A stretch of 16,568 bases of DNA from Rickettsiales bacterium. GTDB taxonomy: Bacteria; Pseudomonadota; Alphaproteobacteria; Rickettsiales; UBA3002. A program made the translations under genes and the position numbers. How positions within the stretch are numbered: the first letter of the stretch is position 1; every line of letters begins with the position of its first letter. The notes below the pieces were generated by a model that ran no database searches, had not been told where the DNA came from, and saw only the letters and a list, made by a program, of their open reading frames with translations. Shown piece after piece: positions 6,748 through 14,676 of this stretch. The stretch is taken from NCBI GenBank assembly GCA_027489915.1, contig JAIXZB010000134.1:1-16568 (forward strand), given 5' to 3'.

Positions 6748-6779
6748 TGTGGACAAATTTGTGGGTAAGCTGGGGATAG
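6748..6779 (-). promoter_or_regulatory. three DnaA-box-like 9-mers upstream of mraZ
   Basis: Compared with TGTGGATAA, the complement of the DnaA box TTATCCACA, this stretch has TGTGGACAA (6748-6756, one mismatch), TGTGGGTAA (6760-6768, one mismatch) and TGGGGATAG (6771-6779, two mismatches). Starts are 12 and 11 bases apart, close to one helical turn. They might bind DnaA or be additional TGG-type regulator sites. Binding is not shown by sequence alone. Confidence 0.3.
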
Positions 6780-6807
6780 GTTTTCTGCGGGTTTGTGTAA
6801 CTTTTGC

Positions 6808-6836
6808 TTGACGTTTCCCATAAAAATGCATAATTT
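6808..6836 (+). promoter_or_regulatory. predicted promoter of the dcw operon
   Basis: TTGACG (6808-6813) is a near-consensus -35 element. A -10 element may be TAATTT (6831-6836, 17-base spacer) or CATAAT (6829-6834, 15-base spacer). Transcription from here gives a leader of about 190 bases before mraZ. The TGG array overlaps the spacer, the -10 region and the bases downstream. Confidence 0.5.
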
Positions 6837-6880
6837 CCCAAATAAGCCCAAATTAATCCAAATCATTCCAAAATTGGCCA
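6817..6880 (-). promoter_or_regulatory. candidate MraZ operator: TGG motifs in a 10-base register
   Basis: On the plus strand CCA ends at 6820, 6840, 6850, 6860, 6870 and 6880. Only the register at 6830 is broken (GCA). Read on the minus strand these are TGG starts exactly 10 bases apart. Three are TGGG (at 6817-6820, 6837-6840 and 6847-6850) and most are preceded by TT. In Escherichia coli MraZ binds TGGGN repeats separated by five bases near the promoter of its own operon, which is the same 10-base period. The array overlaps the predicted promoter, as expected for autoregulation. The motif lies here on the strand opposite to transcription. Confidence 0.6.
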
Positions 6881-6915
6881 GCTCAGCTGGAATTTTTAAA
6901 GTTCATTAGAACTTT
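6872..6915 (+). promoter_or_regulatory. two small hairpins in the mraZ leader
   Basis: CCAGC (6878-6882) pairs with GCTGG (6886-6890) around TCA. It is flanked by AATT on both sides and followed by five T (6893-6897), a weak terminator-like shape. AAAGTTC (6898-6904) pairs with GAACTTT (6909-6915) around ATTA. They could be attenuation or processing structures, or the end of read-through from rnpB. Evidence is base pairing only. Confidence 0.3.
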
Positions 6916-7030
6916 CTGATTTTTAGATGGTTTTTGAAATGGGCTGTCTGAGCGTTCAATTTGGTGGCGTTATCGCGTCCCAAGTTAAACCAAGGGCGAG
7001 CTAACAGGGAAAAACAACGAAAGCGGGAAC

Positions 7031-7489
7031 GTGCTGTTTCTATCCACATTTGAGAAGCAGATCGATAAAAAGGGGCGGGTCTCGGTGCCTGCCCCGTTCC
7101 GTACTGTGCTTGCGAGCCAGTCGTTTAATGGGATTATTGTGTATCCTTCGTTTGTGAATGCGTGCGTTGAGGCGTGCGGCATGTCGCGCATTGAGAAGAT
7201 GTATGCGCGGATTGAATCGCTCGACCCGTTTTCGGAGGAGCGTGATGCGTTTGCGACCGCGATTTTGGGTGGCTCGATGCAGTTGCCGTTTGATGGCGAA
7301 GGCCGCGTGGTGCTGCCCGAGGCGCTGCTTGCGCAGGCTGGCATTACGACGCAGGGCATTTTTATTGGCAAAGGCGAGACGTTTGAGATTTGGGAGCCTG
7401 TAGCATTTGCAGCCCATGAGGCTGCGGCGCGCGCGCTTGCGAAGCAACGGCGTATGGCGCTGCCTTCGAACCCTAAGGCGGGGGTGTAA
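7031..7489 (+). CDS. mraZ: MraZ, transcriptional regulator of the dcw operon
   Basis: A 152-residue protein with the two SpoVT/AbrB-like swapped-hairpin halves of MraZ. The repeat motifs are DKKGRVSVP (12-20) and DGEGRVVLP (88-96). MraZ forms ring-shaped oligomers, binds short TGGG-type direct repeats before its own operon, and represses it in Escherichia coli. The start is GTG at 7031: it gives the family-typical opening with FLSTFE. The ribosome site is poor, with GAAAG at 7019-7023 seven bases away and GGGA too close at 7025-7028, so expression may be low. It is the first gene of the cluster and ends one base before rsmH. A candidate operator is at 6817-6880. A C-terminal basic and Ala-rich tail (about 128-152) lies outside the second half-domain. 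Confidence 0.95.
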   Translation: MLFLSTFEKQIDKKGRVSVPAPFRTVLASQSFNGIIVYPSFVNACVEACGMSRIEKMYARIESLDPFSEERDAFATAILGGSMQLPFDGEGRVVLPEALLAQAGITTQGIFIGKGETFEIWEPVAFAAHEAAARALAKQRRMALPSNPKAGV

Positions 7490-7490
7490 C

Positions 7491-8459
7491 ATGCAGGGTG
7501 CTGCTGTGCAGATGCGCCAACATATTCCGGTGATGCTGGATGAAGTGATTGCGGCGATGGCGCCGAAGAATGATGAAATTTATGTCGATGCAACGTTTGG
7601 GGCTGGTGGTTACAGCCGCGCGTTATTGCAATCGGCGACGTGTCGCGTGGTGGGCATCGACCGCGACCCGAATGCAGAGTTACTTGCCGATGCACTTGCC
7701 CGGGATTTTCCCGGGCACTTTCTTTTCGTGGCTGGGCGGTTTAGCGCGATGGTGTCGCTGCTTGCTGCTGCTGGCATTGAGCGTGTGGATGGGGTGGTGC
7801 TGGATCTTGGTGTATCGAGTATGCAGCTGGATAACCGCGCGCGTGGGTTTTCGTTTCAAGGCGATGGTGCGCTGGATATGCGCATGAGTCAGGCGGGTAG
7901 GTCGGCTGCTGATATTGTGAATACGGCGAGCGAAGCGGAGCTTGCGGATATATTGTATCATTACGGTGAGGAGCGCGCCTCGCGCAAGATTGCGAAGGTG
8001 CTGGTTTCGAAACGTGCGCTTGCGCCGATTACGACCACGGCGGAGTTAGCTAGCATTATTGCTTCGGTGCAGGGCGTGGAAAAGCGGCCTGGGGTGCATC
8101 CCGCAACGCGATCGTTTCAGGCGCTGCGGATTGCGGTGAATGAAGAGTTGGATGAGTTGAAAGCAGCACTTGAGGCGGCGCAAAATGTGCTGAAGCCTGG
8201 TGGGCGTTTGGTGGTGGTGACATTCCATTCGCTGGAAGACCGCATTGTGAAGCAGTTTATGAAAGAGCGTTCGGGGCGCGCGAGCAATGTGTCGCGCCAT
8301 GACCTCAGTTTGTATGCGATGCCTGCGGCAGCGGAGCAAAGCCCCTTTGAATTAGTATCGGCGAAAGCCCAACATCCTTCAGAAGAAGAAATTTCTCATA
8401 ACACTCGTGCGCGTTCGGCAAAGCTACGTGCAGCAATTAGAACGGCTGCGCTGATGTAA
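7491..8459 (+). CDS. rsmH: 16S rRNA m4C1402 methyltransferase RsmH (MraW)
   Basis: A 322-residue S-adenosylmethionine-dependent enzyme that N4-methylates C1402 in the 30S decoding site. The SAM-binding motif is VDATFGAGGYS (32-42), followed by GIDRDP (55-60) and LDLGVSSMQLD (104-114). Further family marks are GFSFQGDGALDMRM, a helical insert around RASRKIAKVL (162-171), the segment QALRIAVNEELDEL, and the late motif TFHSLEDRIVK. ATG 7491 is preceded by AAGG (7475-7478) and GGGG (7481-7484), 6 bases away. The longer open frame beginning at 7407 lies inside mraZ and is not the start. An ATG at 7512 is possible but less well placed. It follows mraZ after one base, so the two are translated from the same message. 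Confidence 0.97.
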   Translation: MQGAAVQMRQHIPVMLDEVIAAMAPKNDEIYVDATFGAGGYSRALLQSATCRVVGIDRDPNAELLADALARDFPGHFLFVAGRFSAMVSLLAAAGIERVDGVVLDLGVSSMQLDNRARGFSFQGDGALDMRMSQAGRSAADIVNTASEAELADILYHYGEERASRKIAKVLVSKRALAPITTTAELASIIASVQGVEKRPGVHPATRSFQALRIAVNEELDELKAALEAAQNVLKPGGRLVVVTFHSLEDRIVKQFMKERSGRASNVSRHDLSLYAMPAAAEQSPFELVSAKAQHPSEEEISHNTRARSAKLRAAIRTAALM

Positions 8460-8502
8460 CTCTAACGTTTTTGTGCGCAATGCGCGGACAAAAGGAGATG
8501 CT

Positions 8503-8868
8503 ATGCGGTACCGAGCTTCGGGCTTTTTTGTGATAGGGGCGCTTACCCTTGGTGCGGTGGGATTGTATCTGGTAAAATACTGGGTACAGGATGTGCAGGC
8601 GCATGTGAATGAAACATCGGTTGCGCTCAAAAAAGAACGCGAGTCGTTGCATCTGCTCGGTGCGGAATGGGCGTATCTGAACCGGCCTGAGCGGCTGAAG
8701 GCGCTGAGTGCGCGTTATCTTGAATTGCAGCCAGTGAAGAGTGCGCAGTTCGTATCGTTTTCGGCGCTGCCTGATGCGGTGCCTGTGGTTTCGGTAAAGG
8801 CGGATGTGGGATCTGAGCAGGGTGGATTTTATCAGCCAGTGGCAAGCACTCAAGCAGGCGAGCGTTAG
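8503..8868 (+). CDS. ftsL: cell division protein FtsL
   Basis: A 121-residue bitopic membrane protein with a short cytoplasmic start, one membrane segment (about 6-24), a coiled coil (about 30-58) and the conserved stretch LNRPERLKALSARYLELQP (59-77). FtsL joins FtsB and FtsQ in the periplasm to switch on FtsW-FtsI septal synthesis. Sequence conservation in the family is low, so the call rests on topology, this stretch and the position between rsmH and ftsI. ATG 8503 has an excellent AGGAG at 8493-8497. The frame also opens at GTG 8473, but that lies upstream of this ribosome site. The last 30 residues are low in complexity (Ser, Val, Gly, Gln). It ends two bases before ftsI. Confidence 0.88.
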   Translation: MRYRASGFFVIGALTLGAVGLYLVKYWVQDVQAHVNETSVALKKERESLHLLGAEWAYLNRPERLKALSARYLELQPVKSAQFVSFSALPDAVPVVSVKADVGSEQGGFYQPVASTQAGER

Positions 8869-8870
8869 CG

Positions 8871-10715
8871 GTGCAGAAATCTTCATCACGTTATGTGTCA
8901 CGGCAGGGTCGCATGTTTCGCAGACCTGCTTCGCGCGTGGTGAAGGGCGAATCGAGTGCGCATAAATTATTTGAGCAATCGCGTGTTCGCCTGATGTGTG
9001 TGGCGTTGTTTTTTATGCTGTGTTTTGGCGCGCTGGGGTTGCGGTTGATTGAGGTGACGTTCATGGGCGGCGGCGATTTGCCATTCAAGCGTTTGGTGAC
9101 GGAGCCACAATTATTGCTTGAGCATGAAGAGGAAGTGGATACCGCGCAGACCGTGCAAGAGCCAATGATGCGGCGCGAAATTACTGACCGTAATGGAATG
9201 GTGCTTGCAACCTCGATTGCAACAGCGTCGCTGGTTGCGAACCCAACATTGATTCGCCACGAGATGGAAGTGGCCAAGGGGCTACATGCAATTTTTCCTG
9301 AGCAATCGGTGGATTCACTGCATGCGCGGTTGATGCAGAAGCGTAGCAAGTTTTTATATATCAAGCGCCATTTGAAACCTTCGGAACAGGAGGCGGTGAA
9401 TAATTTGGGTGTGCCTGGATTGTTCTTCGAGCCTGATTACCGACGCGTGTATCCATACGGCGGATTGTTTGCGCATGTGATTGGTTATGTGGGCGTTGAT
9501 AATCAGGGGTTGGCTGGGATTGAAAAGCATTTTGACCGTGCGCTTGAAGATCCTGTGCTTGCGCATGAATCGTTGGAATTATCGGTGGATTTGCGTGTGC
9601 AGGCGATGCTGCGCGATGAGCTGAAAACTGCGGTAGAAGAATTTAGTGCCATTGGTGCGACGGGCATTATTTACGATATTAAAAAAGGCGAGATTCTGGG
9701 GATGGCGAATCTGCCAGAATTTGACCCGCATGCACCAGGAAAAGCCAGTGCCGATGCGTTGTTTAATCGTGCGACACTTGGTGCATATGAGATGGGTTCG
9801 ACCTTTAAAACTTTCACGCTTGCTTCGGCGCTTAATGAGGGGGTGACGAAGGTTGCGGGTGGCTATGATGCGACTAATCCGATTCAGGCAGCGGGTTTTA
9901 AAATTAGCGATTCGCACCCTAAAGGGCGCTGGCTTACGACCCCTGAGATTTATGCCTATTCATCGAATATTGGCACGGTACGTATGGCGCTGGATTTAGG
10001 CAAAGAGAAGCAGCAGGAGTATCTAAGAAAGCTTGGGATGTTTGACCCTGTGAGCATTGAAATGCCTGAGATTGCACGCCCGTTGGTGCCGCGTAATTGG
10101 GGGGAAATTAGTACGATGACAGTGTCGTTTGGGCATGGGATTTCGGTGTCTCCACTGCATGTGATTGAAGGTATTGCGAGTGTTATAAATGGGGGCACCA
10201 AGGCATCGCTTACGCTTGTGAAAAATGGCAATGCGAAGAAGCCTGAGGGCGAGCGTGTTATTACTAAAGAAACTTCGGACACGATGCGCAGCATGATGCG
10301 GTTGGTTGTGGAGCATGGCACGGCTAAAGGCGCCAATGCAGAAGGATACCGTGTGGGTGGAAAGACCGGAACGGCAGAGAAAATTGTGAATGGCCGTTAT
10401 GATGCGGATAAGAAAATTGCTTCCTTCATTGGTGCGTTTCCGATGGATGCGCCGCGTTATGTGGTGCTGGTGATGGTGGATGAGCCGAAAGGTACGAAAG
10501 CGACGTATGGTTACGCAACGGGTGGCTGGGTTGCAGCACCTACGGTAGGTAGATTGGTGCAGCGTGTGGCGCCGATTTTGGGTGTGGCGCCCGATTTTGA
10601 AAAGCAAGATCCTGCGGTGAATGCCATGTGGGCATCGGCTGAAATGCACGAGAAGCAAGCGCAGATGAAACGCCTTCAGCAAAAACAGGGAGGTGTGCAT
10701 GCCGCTTCTTTCTGA
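8871..10715 (+). CDS. ftsI: peptidoglycan transpeptidase FtsI (PBP3)
   Basis: A 614-residue class B penicillin-binding protein that cross-links septal murein in partnership with FtsW. It has a basic cytoplasmic tail (1-40), one membrane anchor (about 41-62), a dimerisation/pedestal domain with RREITDRNGMVLATS (101-115), and a transpeptidase domain. The active-site motifs are complete: SxxK at S310-K313 (GSTFKTF), SxN at S364-N366 (YSSNIG) and KTG at 498-500 (GGKTGTAEK). The GTG at 8871 is the likely start; AGGCGAG (8856-8862) lies 8 bases upstream. The cytoplasmic tail is somewhat long, and a downstream ATG at codon 15 (MFRRPAS) is a possible alternative. A charged, Gln-rich C-terminal tail follows the domain from about 576. 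The 3' end overlaps the start of murE by 17 bases. Confidence 0.97.
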   Translation: MQKSSSRYVSRQGRMFRRPASRVVKGESSAHKLFEQSRVRLMCVALFFMLCFGALGLRLIEVTFMGGGDLPFKRLVTEPQLLLEHEEEVDTAQTVQEPMMRREITDRNGMVLATSIATASLVANPTLIRHEMEVAKGLHAIFPEQSVDSLHARLMQKRSKFLYIKRHLKPSEQEAVNNLGVPGLFFEPDYRRVYPYGGLFAHVIGYVGVDNQGLAGIEKHFDRALEDPVLAHESLELSVDLRVQAMLRDELKTAVEEFSAIGATGIIYDIKKGEILGMANLPEFDPHAPGKASADALFNRATLGAYEMGSTFKTFTLASALNEGVTKVAGGYDATNPIQAAGFKISDSHPKGRWLTTPEIYAYSSNIGTVRMALDLGKEKQQEYLRKLGMFDPVSIEMPEIARPLVPRNWGEISTMTVSFGHGISVSPLHVIEGIASVINGGTKASLTLVKNGNAKKPEGERVITKETSDTMRSMMRLVVEHGTAKGANAEGYRVGGKTGTAEKIVNGRYDADKKIASFIGAFPMDAPRYVVLVMVDEPKGTKATYGYATGGWVAAPTVGRLVQRVAPILGVAPDFEKQDPAVNAMWASAEMHEKQAQMKRLQQKQGGVHAASF

Positions 10716-12168
10716 TCTGCTTGGCGATATTCCTATTTCGGCCAATGTTGAGGGCTGTGCGGTGGTGGAAGTGAAAGCTATTACCACCGATTCGCGCAAG
10801 GTGCAGGCGGGCATGCTCTATGTGGCGGTGCGCGGCGTGGCGCATGATGGGCATGATTATGTTACGCAAGCACTGGCTGCGGGTGCGGTGGCTGTAGTGG
10901 TTGACCGCGAGCAGATTGAATTACCGCTTGGAAAAGTGCTGGTGCAGGTGGAAAATAGCCGCGAGATGCTCGCGCATTTAGCTGCCGCATTTTACCCAGA
11001 GCAACCGCGTTATAGCGTGGCGGTAACGGGCACGGATGGCAAAACATCGACAGCAGAATTTACGCGTCAGTTATGTACGTTGTCGGGCCAGAATGCAGCT
11101 TCGGTTGGTACGCTGGGAGTACGCTGCGCAGATGCTGCTACTGCGAAGATGTTTGCGGCTAGTCATACTTCGCCTGATCCGCTTATCTTGCATGATATGT
11201 TGTTGCATCTTGCAGGTGCTGGGGTTGAGGCGGTTGCGATAGAAGCATCGAGTCATGGGATTCATCAGCACCGTTTGGATGGGGTGCGATTTGCTGCAGC
11301 AGCATTCACGAATCTAACACGGGATCACCTTGATTATCATGGCACATTAGAGGCGTATACTGAGGCGAAGTTGCGCCTGTTTAGTGAAGTATTGCGCGAG
11401 CGGAAATGTATTGTGCTGAATGCCGATGATGCGCTGGCGCCGCGCATTGAGGCGATTGCGCAAGCGCGTGGATGCAGTGTGACGCGTTACGGAAATAAAG
11501 GGCAGGAATTGTGCATTGTGGCGATTAAAGCGCATGGCGGGGGTTTGCGTGCCACGCTGCGTGTGCGTGGCGAAGAGCGGGTGATTGAGACGCCCCTATT
11601 TGGCGCGTTTCAGATTTATAATATGCTTGCTGCGGTGGGGTTGTGCGAGGCGATGGGCCATGATGTGCATACTCTGATTGGCTTGTGTTCTCAGTTGAAA
11701 AATGTTCCTGGGCGGATGGAAAAAGTGGCCACGCACTCGAACGGTGCGGGTATATTTATTGATTATGCGCATACGCCTGCTGCGCTGCAAAAAGTGCTGG
11801 AAGTAGCCCGGCCACATATTAGCGGTGCCCTGCATGTTGTGTTTGGTTGCGGCGGTGACCGTGATACGGGCAAGCGGCCTTTGATGGGGTCGGTTGCAGA
11901 GCGTTATGCGGATGCTGTGATTGTGACGGATGATAATCCACGCAGTGAAGACCCTGCGAAAATTCGCAAAGCAATTTTAGCTGAATGTCACAAGGCGCGC
12001 GAGATTGGTGATCGTGCAGAGGCGATTTTCGAGGCTATCAAGATACTACAACCACAAGATGCGTTGATCGTGGCGGGTAAGGGCCATGAAACAACGCAAA
12101 CCATAGGCGAGCATGTTTTTCCTTTCAATGATGCCGAAGCAATTAAGGAGGCACTGGCACGCTTATGA
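10699..12168 (+). CDS. murE: UDP-MurNAc-L-Ala-D-Glu:meso-diaminopimelate ligase MurE
   Basis: A 489-residue cytoplasmic ATP-dependent ligase that adds the third residue of the stem peptide. It has the three Mur ligase domains. The P-loop is GTDGKTS (111-117), where Asp replaces the more usual Asn. The lysine expected to be carbamylated is K224 in EAYTEAKLRLF. The signature DNPR at 412-415 marks enzymes that use meso-diaminopimelate rather than lysine, so the organism should have Gram-negative-type murein. ATG 10699 has a very good GGGAGGT (10688-10694); an in-frame GTG at 10693 is part of that site and is not preferred. The gene starts inside the end of ftsI and its stop overlaps the murF start as ATGA, so translation is coupled on both sides. 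Confidence 0.97.
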   Translation: MPLLSDLLGDIPISANVEGCAVVEVKAITTDSRKVQAGMLYVAVRGVAHDGHDYVTQALAAGAVAVVVDREQIELPLGKVLVQVENSREMLAHLAAAFYPEQPRYSVAVTGTDGKTSTAEFTRQLCTLSGQNAASVGTLGVRCADAATAKMFAASHTSPDPLILHDMLLHLAGAGVEAVAIEASSHGIHQHRLDGVRFAAAAFTNLTRDHLDYHGTLEAYTEAKLRLFSEVLRERKCIVLNADDALAPRIEAIAQARGCSVTRYGNKGQELCIVAIKAHGGGLRATLRVRGEERVIETPLFGAFQIYNMLAAVGLCEAMGHDVHTLIGLCSQLKNVPGRMEKVATHSNGAGIFIDYAHTPAALQKVLEVARPHISGALHVVFGCGGDRDTGKRPLMGSVAERYADAVIVTDDNPRSEDPAKIRKAILAECHKAREIGDRAEAIFEAIKILQPQDALIVAGKGHETTQTIGEHVFPFNDAEAIKEALARL

Positions 12169-13595
12169 CACTATGGAACGCACAAGACGTAGCACAAGCT
12201 ACGCAAGGGATTTGCACAGGGAAATGGAATGCGGAGTCGGTAAGTATCGATACGCGCAGCTTGCAGGTGGGCGCATTGTTTGTGGCGCTCAAGGGCGAGC
12301 GTATGGATGGGCATGCGCATGTGCTGCAGGCATTTGAGAAAGGTGCAGTGGCTGCGCTTGTGAGCCGTGTGCCTGAGGGTATGGATGCTGAGGATGGGCG
12401 GCTTGTGATGGTGCGTGATACTGAGCGTGCATTGCAGGATTTGGGTGTTGCGGCGCGCGCCAGAAGCCAAGCCAAATTTATTGGTGTGACGGGAAGTGTG
12501 GGCAAGACAGGTGCAAAAGAAATGCTTAAAATAGCATTTGCACCGCTTGGGAATGTGTATGCGACCACGGGGAATTTGAATAATCATTTGGGTGTGCCGA
12601 TTACGTTATGCAACATGCCGCGCGATTGTGCGTTTGCGATTGTGGAAATGGGCATGAACCATGCGGGCGAGATTCGGTTGTTATCGGGGTGGGTGCGGCC
12701 TGATGTTTCCATTATTACCACGGTGGATGCGGTGCATATTGAATTTTTTGATTCGGTGCAAGGCATTGCCGATGCGAAATCGGAGATTTTTGAAGGTATG
12801 GGCGGTAAGGGGTTTGCGGTGCTGAACCGTGACAATCCTTATTATTTGCGTATGCGCGAGAAGGCGGAGGCGCAGGGCTTGGATAGGATATTATCGTTTG
12901 GGGTGCATGCCGATGCCGTGTGCAGGATGACGGGATACCATATTGTGGATGCGTATACGGAAGTGGAGGCGGTGATTGCGGGTACGGCTACGTGCTACCG
13001 TATTGGAACGATTGGAAAACACTGGGCGCTTATGTCGGTTGCGGTGCTGGGTGTGGTGGATGCGATGGGCTGTGATGTTGCCAAAGCGGCAGAAGCATTC
13101 GCGCAGTTCAGCGAGCCGAAAGGGCGTGGGCAGATTCGTAAAATTGCTGTGAGCGATGGATATATTCGCCTGGTGGATGATGCGTATAACGCAAGCCCGA
13201 TTTCGATGCAGGGGGCGATTGAGAAGGTGGCGGATATTCGTCGTGCGACGCCAGAGCCATCGCGCACGGTGATTGTTCTGGGCGATATGCTGGAGCTTGG
13301 TGATGATAGTTATGATTTACATGTGGGGCTGGTGCCTTCGATTGTGAATAATCAGATCGATCTGGTGTTTGCGGCAGGTAGTTTCATGCAGCATTTGTAT
13401 GATGCGCTTCCTGAAGCAATGAAAGGTGCCTATGCACCAACAGCCGCAAAGCTTGCGCCACGTGTGGTGAAGGCGCTTAAGTCGCGCGATATTGTGCTGG
13501 TGAAAGGTTCGCATGGTAGCCGCATGAATGATGTGGTAACGGCTATTGAAGAAAATGCACTTATGGTGCGCAAGGAGGCGACCGATGCTGTATAA
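12165..13595 (+). CDS. murF: UDP-MurNAc-tripeptide:D-Ala-D-Ala ligase MurF
   Basis: A 476-residue cytoplasmic ligase that completes the pentapeptide by adding D-Ala-D-Ala. The P-loop is GSVGKTG (110-116), a form common in Alphaproteobacteria. Next come NLNNHLGVP (137-145), the EMGMNHAGEI segment (161-170) that carries the metal-binding Glu, and the C-terminal DDAYNASPISM motif. ATG 12165 overlaps the TGA of murE (ATGA). AAGGAGG at 12145-12151 is 13 bases upstream, which is long, so initiation probably relies on ribosomes finishing murE. The 3' end overlaps mraY by 11 bases. Length is normal and no key residue is missing. Confidence 0.97.
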   Translation: MTLWNAQDVAQATQGICTGKWNAESVSIDTRSLQVGALFVALKGERMDGHAHVLQAFEKGAVAALVSRVPEGMDAEDGRLVMVRDTERALQDLGVAARARSQAKFIGVTGSVGKTGAKEMLKIAFAPLGNVYATTGNLNNHLGVPITLCNMPRDCAFAIVEMGMNHAGEIRLLSGWVRPDVSIITTVDAVHIEFFDSVQGIADAKSEIFEGMGGKGFAVLNRDNPYYLRMREKAEAQGLDRILSFGVHADAVCRMTGYHIVDAYTEVEAVIAGTATCYRIGTIGKHWALMSVAVLGVVDAMGCDVAKAAEAFAQFSEPKGRGQIRKIAVSDGYIRLVDDAYNASPISMQGAIEKVADIRRATPEPSRTVIVLGDMLELGDDSYDLHVGLVPSIVNNQIDLVFAAGSFMQHLYDALPEAMKGAYAPTAAKLAPRVVKALKSRDIVLVKGSHGSRMNDVVTAIEENALMVRKEATDAV

Positions 13596-14673
13596 TTTAC
13601 TCACGCCACTGGCGGAAGAGATTCAGTTTTTTAATCTGTTTAATTACATCACGTTTCGTGCAGGCGGGGCGGTGATGACGGCGTTGATTATTAGTTTTAT
13701 CATTGGGCCAAAACTGATTCGCTGGTTGCGCAAGGTGCAGCATGGCGGACAGCCTATTCGCGAAGATGGGCCAGAATCGCACCTGCTTAGCAAGAAGGGT
13801 ACACCCACGATGGGTGGGTTGATGATGCTGATTGCGGTGACGGTTTCAACATTGCTGTGGGCGGATATATCGAACCAGTATGTCTGGATTACGCTGTTTG
13901 TGACGTTGGGCTATGGCTTGATTGGATTTGCGGATGATTTTTTGAAAGTGACGAAGCGTAATCACAAGGGGCTATCGGGCAAGAAAAAGCTACTGGCGCA
14001 AACGGTGATTGCGATTGTGGCGGTGTTATGGATTCAGTCGGTTGCGGCAGAGAGTATCAATACGCATTTGGCGTTGCCGTTTTTTAAATCCGTGCTGATT
14101 GATTTGGGCGTGTTTTATATTCCGTTTGCGATTGTGGTAATGATTGGGGCATCGAACGCGGTGAATTTAACCGATGGGCTCGATGGGCTTGCGATTGTAC
14201 CGATTATGATTGCGGCTTCGTGCTTTGCGCTGATTGTGTATTTGGCGGGCAATGCGGTGTTTGCCAATTATTTGCAGATTTTGCCAGTGCCTGGAAGTGG
14301 TGAGCTTGCAGTGTTTGCTGCTGCGATGGTTGGTGCAGGGCTTGGATTTTTGTGGTATAACGCACCGCCTGCGATGGTGTTTATGGGGGATACGGGATCG
14401 CTTGCGTTTGGGGGCTCGCTTGGCACGATGGCAGTGATTGCAAAGCATGAAATTGTGCTTGCGATTATTGGTGGGTTGTTTGTGGCTGAGGCCGTTTCGG
14501 TAATGATTCAGGTAGTATCGTATAAGACGACTGGCAAGCGTGTGTTTAAGATGGCGCCTGTGCATCATCATTTCGAGAAAATGGGATGGAAAGAGCCAAC
14601 GATTGTGATTCGGTTCTGGATTATTTCGGTGATTCTGGCGTTGATTGGTCTGGCCACGTTGAAGTTGAGATAG
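13585..14673 (+). CDS. mraY: phospho-MurNAc-pentapeptide transferase MraY (lipid I synthase)
   Basis: A 362-residue polytopic inner-membrane enzyme that transfers phospho-MurNAc-pentapeptide to undecaprenyl phosphate. About ten membrane segments are visible. Family motifs are GTPTMGG (72-78), the Asp pair D117-D118 in FADDFLKVTKR, NLTDGLDGLA (194-203), D269 in FMGDTGSLAFGG, and the HHH cluster 327-329 in MAPVHHHFEKMGW. ATG 13585 has a consensus AAGGAGG (13572-13578) 6 bases upstream. An upstream in-frame codon at 13546 lies within murF and is not the start. The gene begins inside the end of murF and ends three bases before murD. Confidence 0.98.
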   Translation: MLYNLLTPLAEEIQFFNLFNYITFRAGGAVMTALIISFIIGPKLIRWLRKVQHGGQPIREDGPESHLLSKKGTPTMGGLMMLIAVTVSTLLWADISNQYVWITLFVTLGYGLIGFADDFLKVTKRNHKGLSGKKKLLAQTVIAIVAVLWIQSVAAESINTHLALPFFKSVLIDLGVFYIPFAIVVMIGASNAVNLTDGLDGLAIVPIMIAASCFALIVYLAGNAVFANYLQILPVPGSGELAVFAAAMVGAGLGFLWYNAPPAMVFMGDTGSLAFGGSLGTMAVIAKHEIVLAIIGGLFVAEAVSVMIQVVSYKTTGKRVFKMAPVHHHFEKMGWKEPTIVIRFWIISVILALIGLATLKLR

Positions 14674-14676
14674 CAC

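Noticed and set aside
6469..6768. 99-codon open frame on the plus strand from inside rnpB
   Set aside because: It starts in the conserved 3' end of rnpB, has no ribosome site, and runs through the post-rnpB hairpin and the repeat pair.
7407..7490. Longer N terminus for rsmH inside mraZ
   Set aside because: The extra 28 residues are Arg-rich and unlike RsmH; ATG 7491 has a good ribosome site and gives the normal family length.
7040..7492. 150-codon open frame on the minus strand opposite mraZ
   Set aside because: Arg/His-rich shadow of a certain MraZ gene, with no family resemblance.
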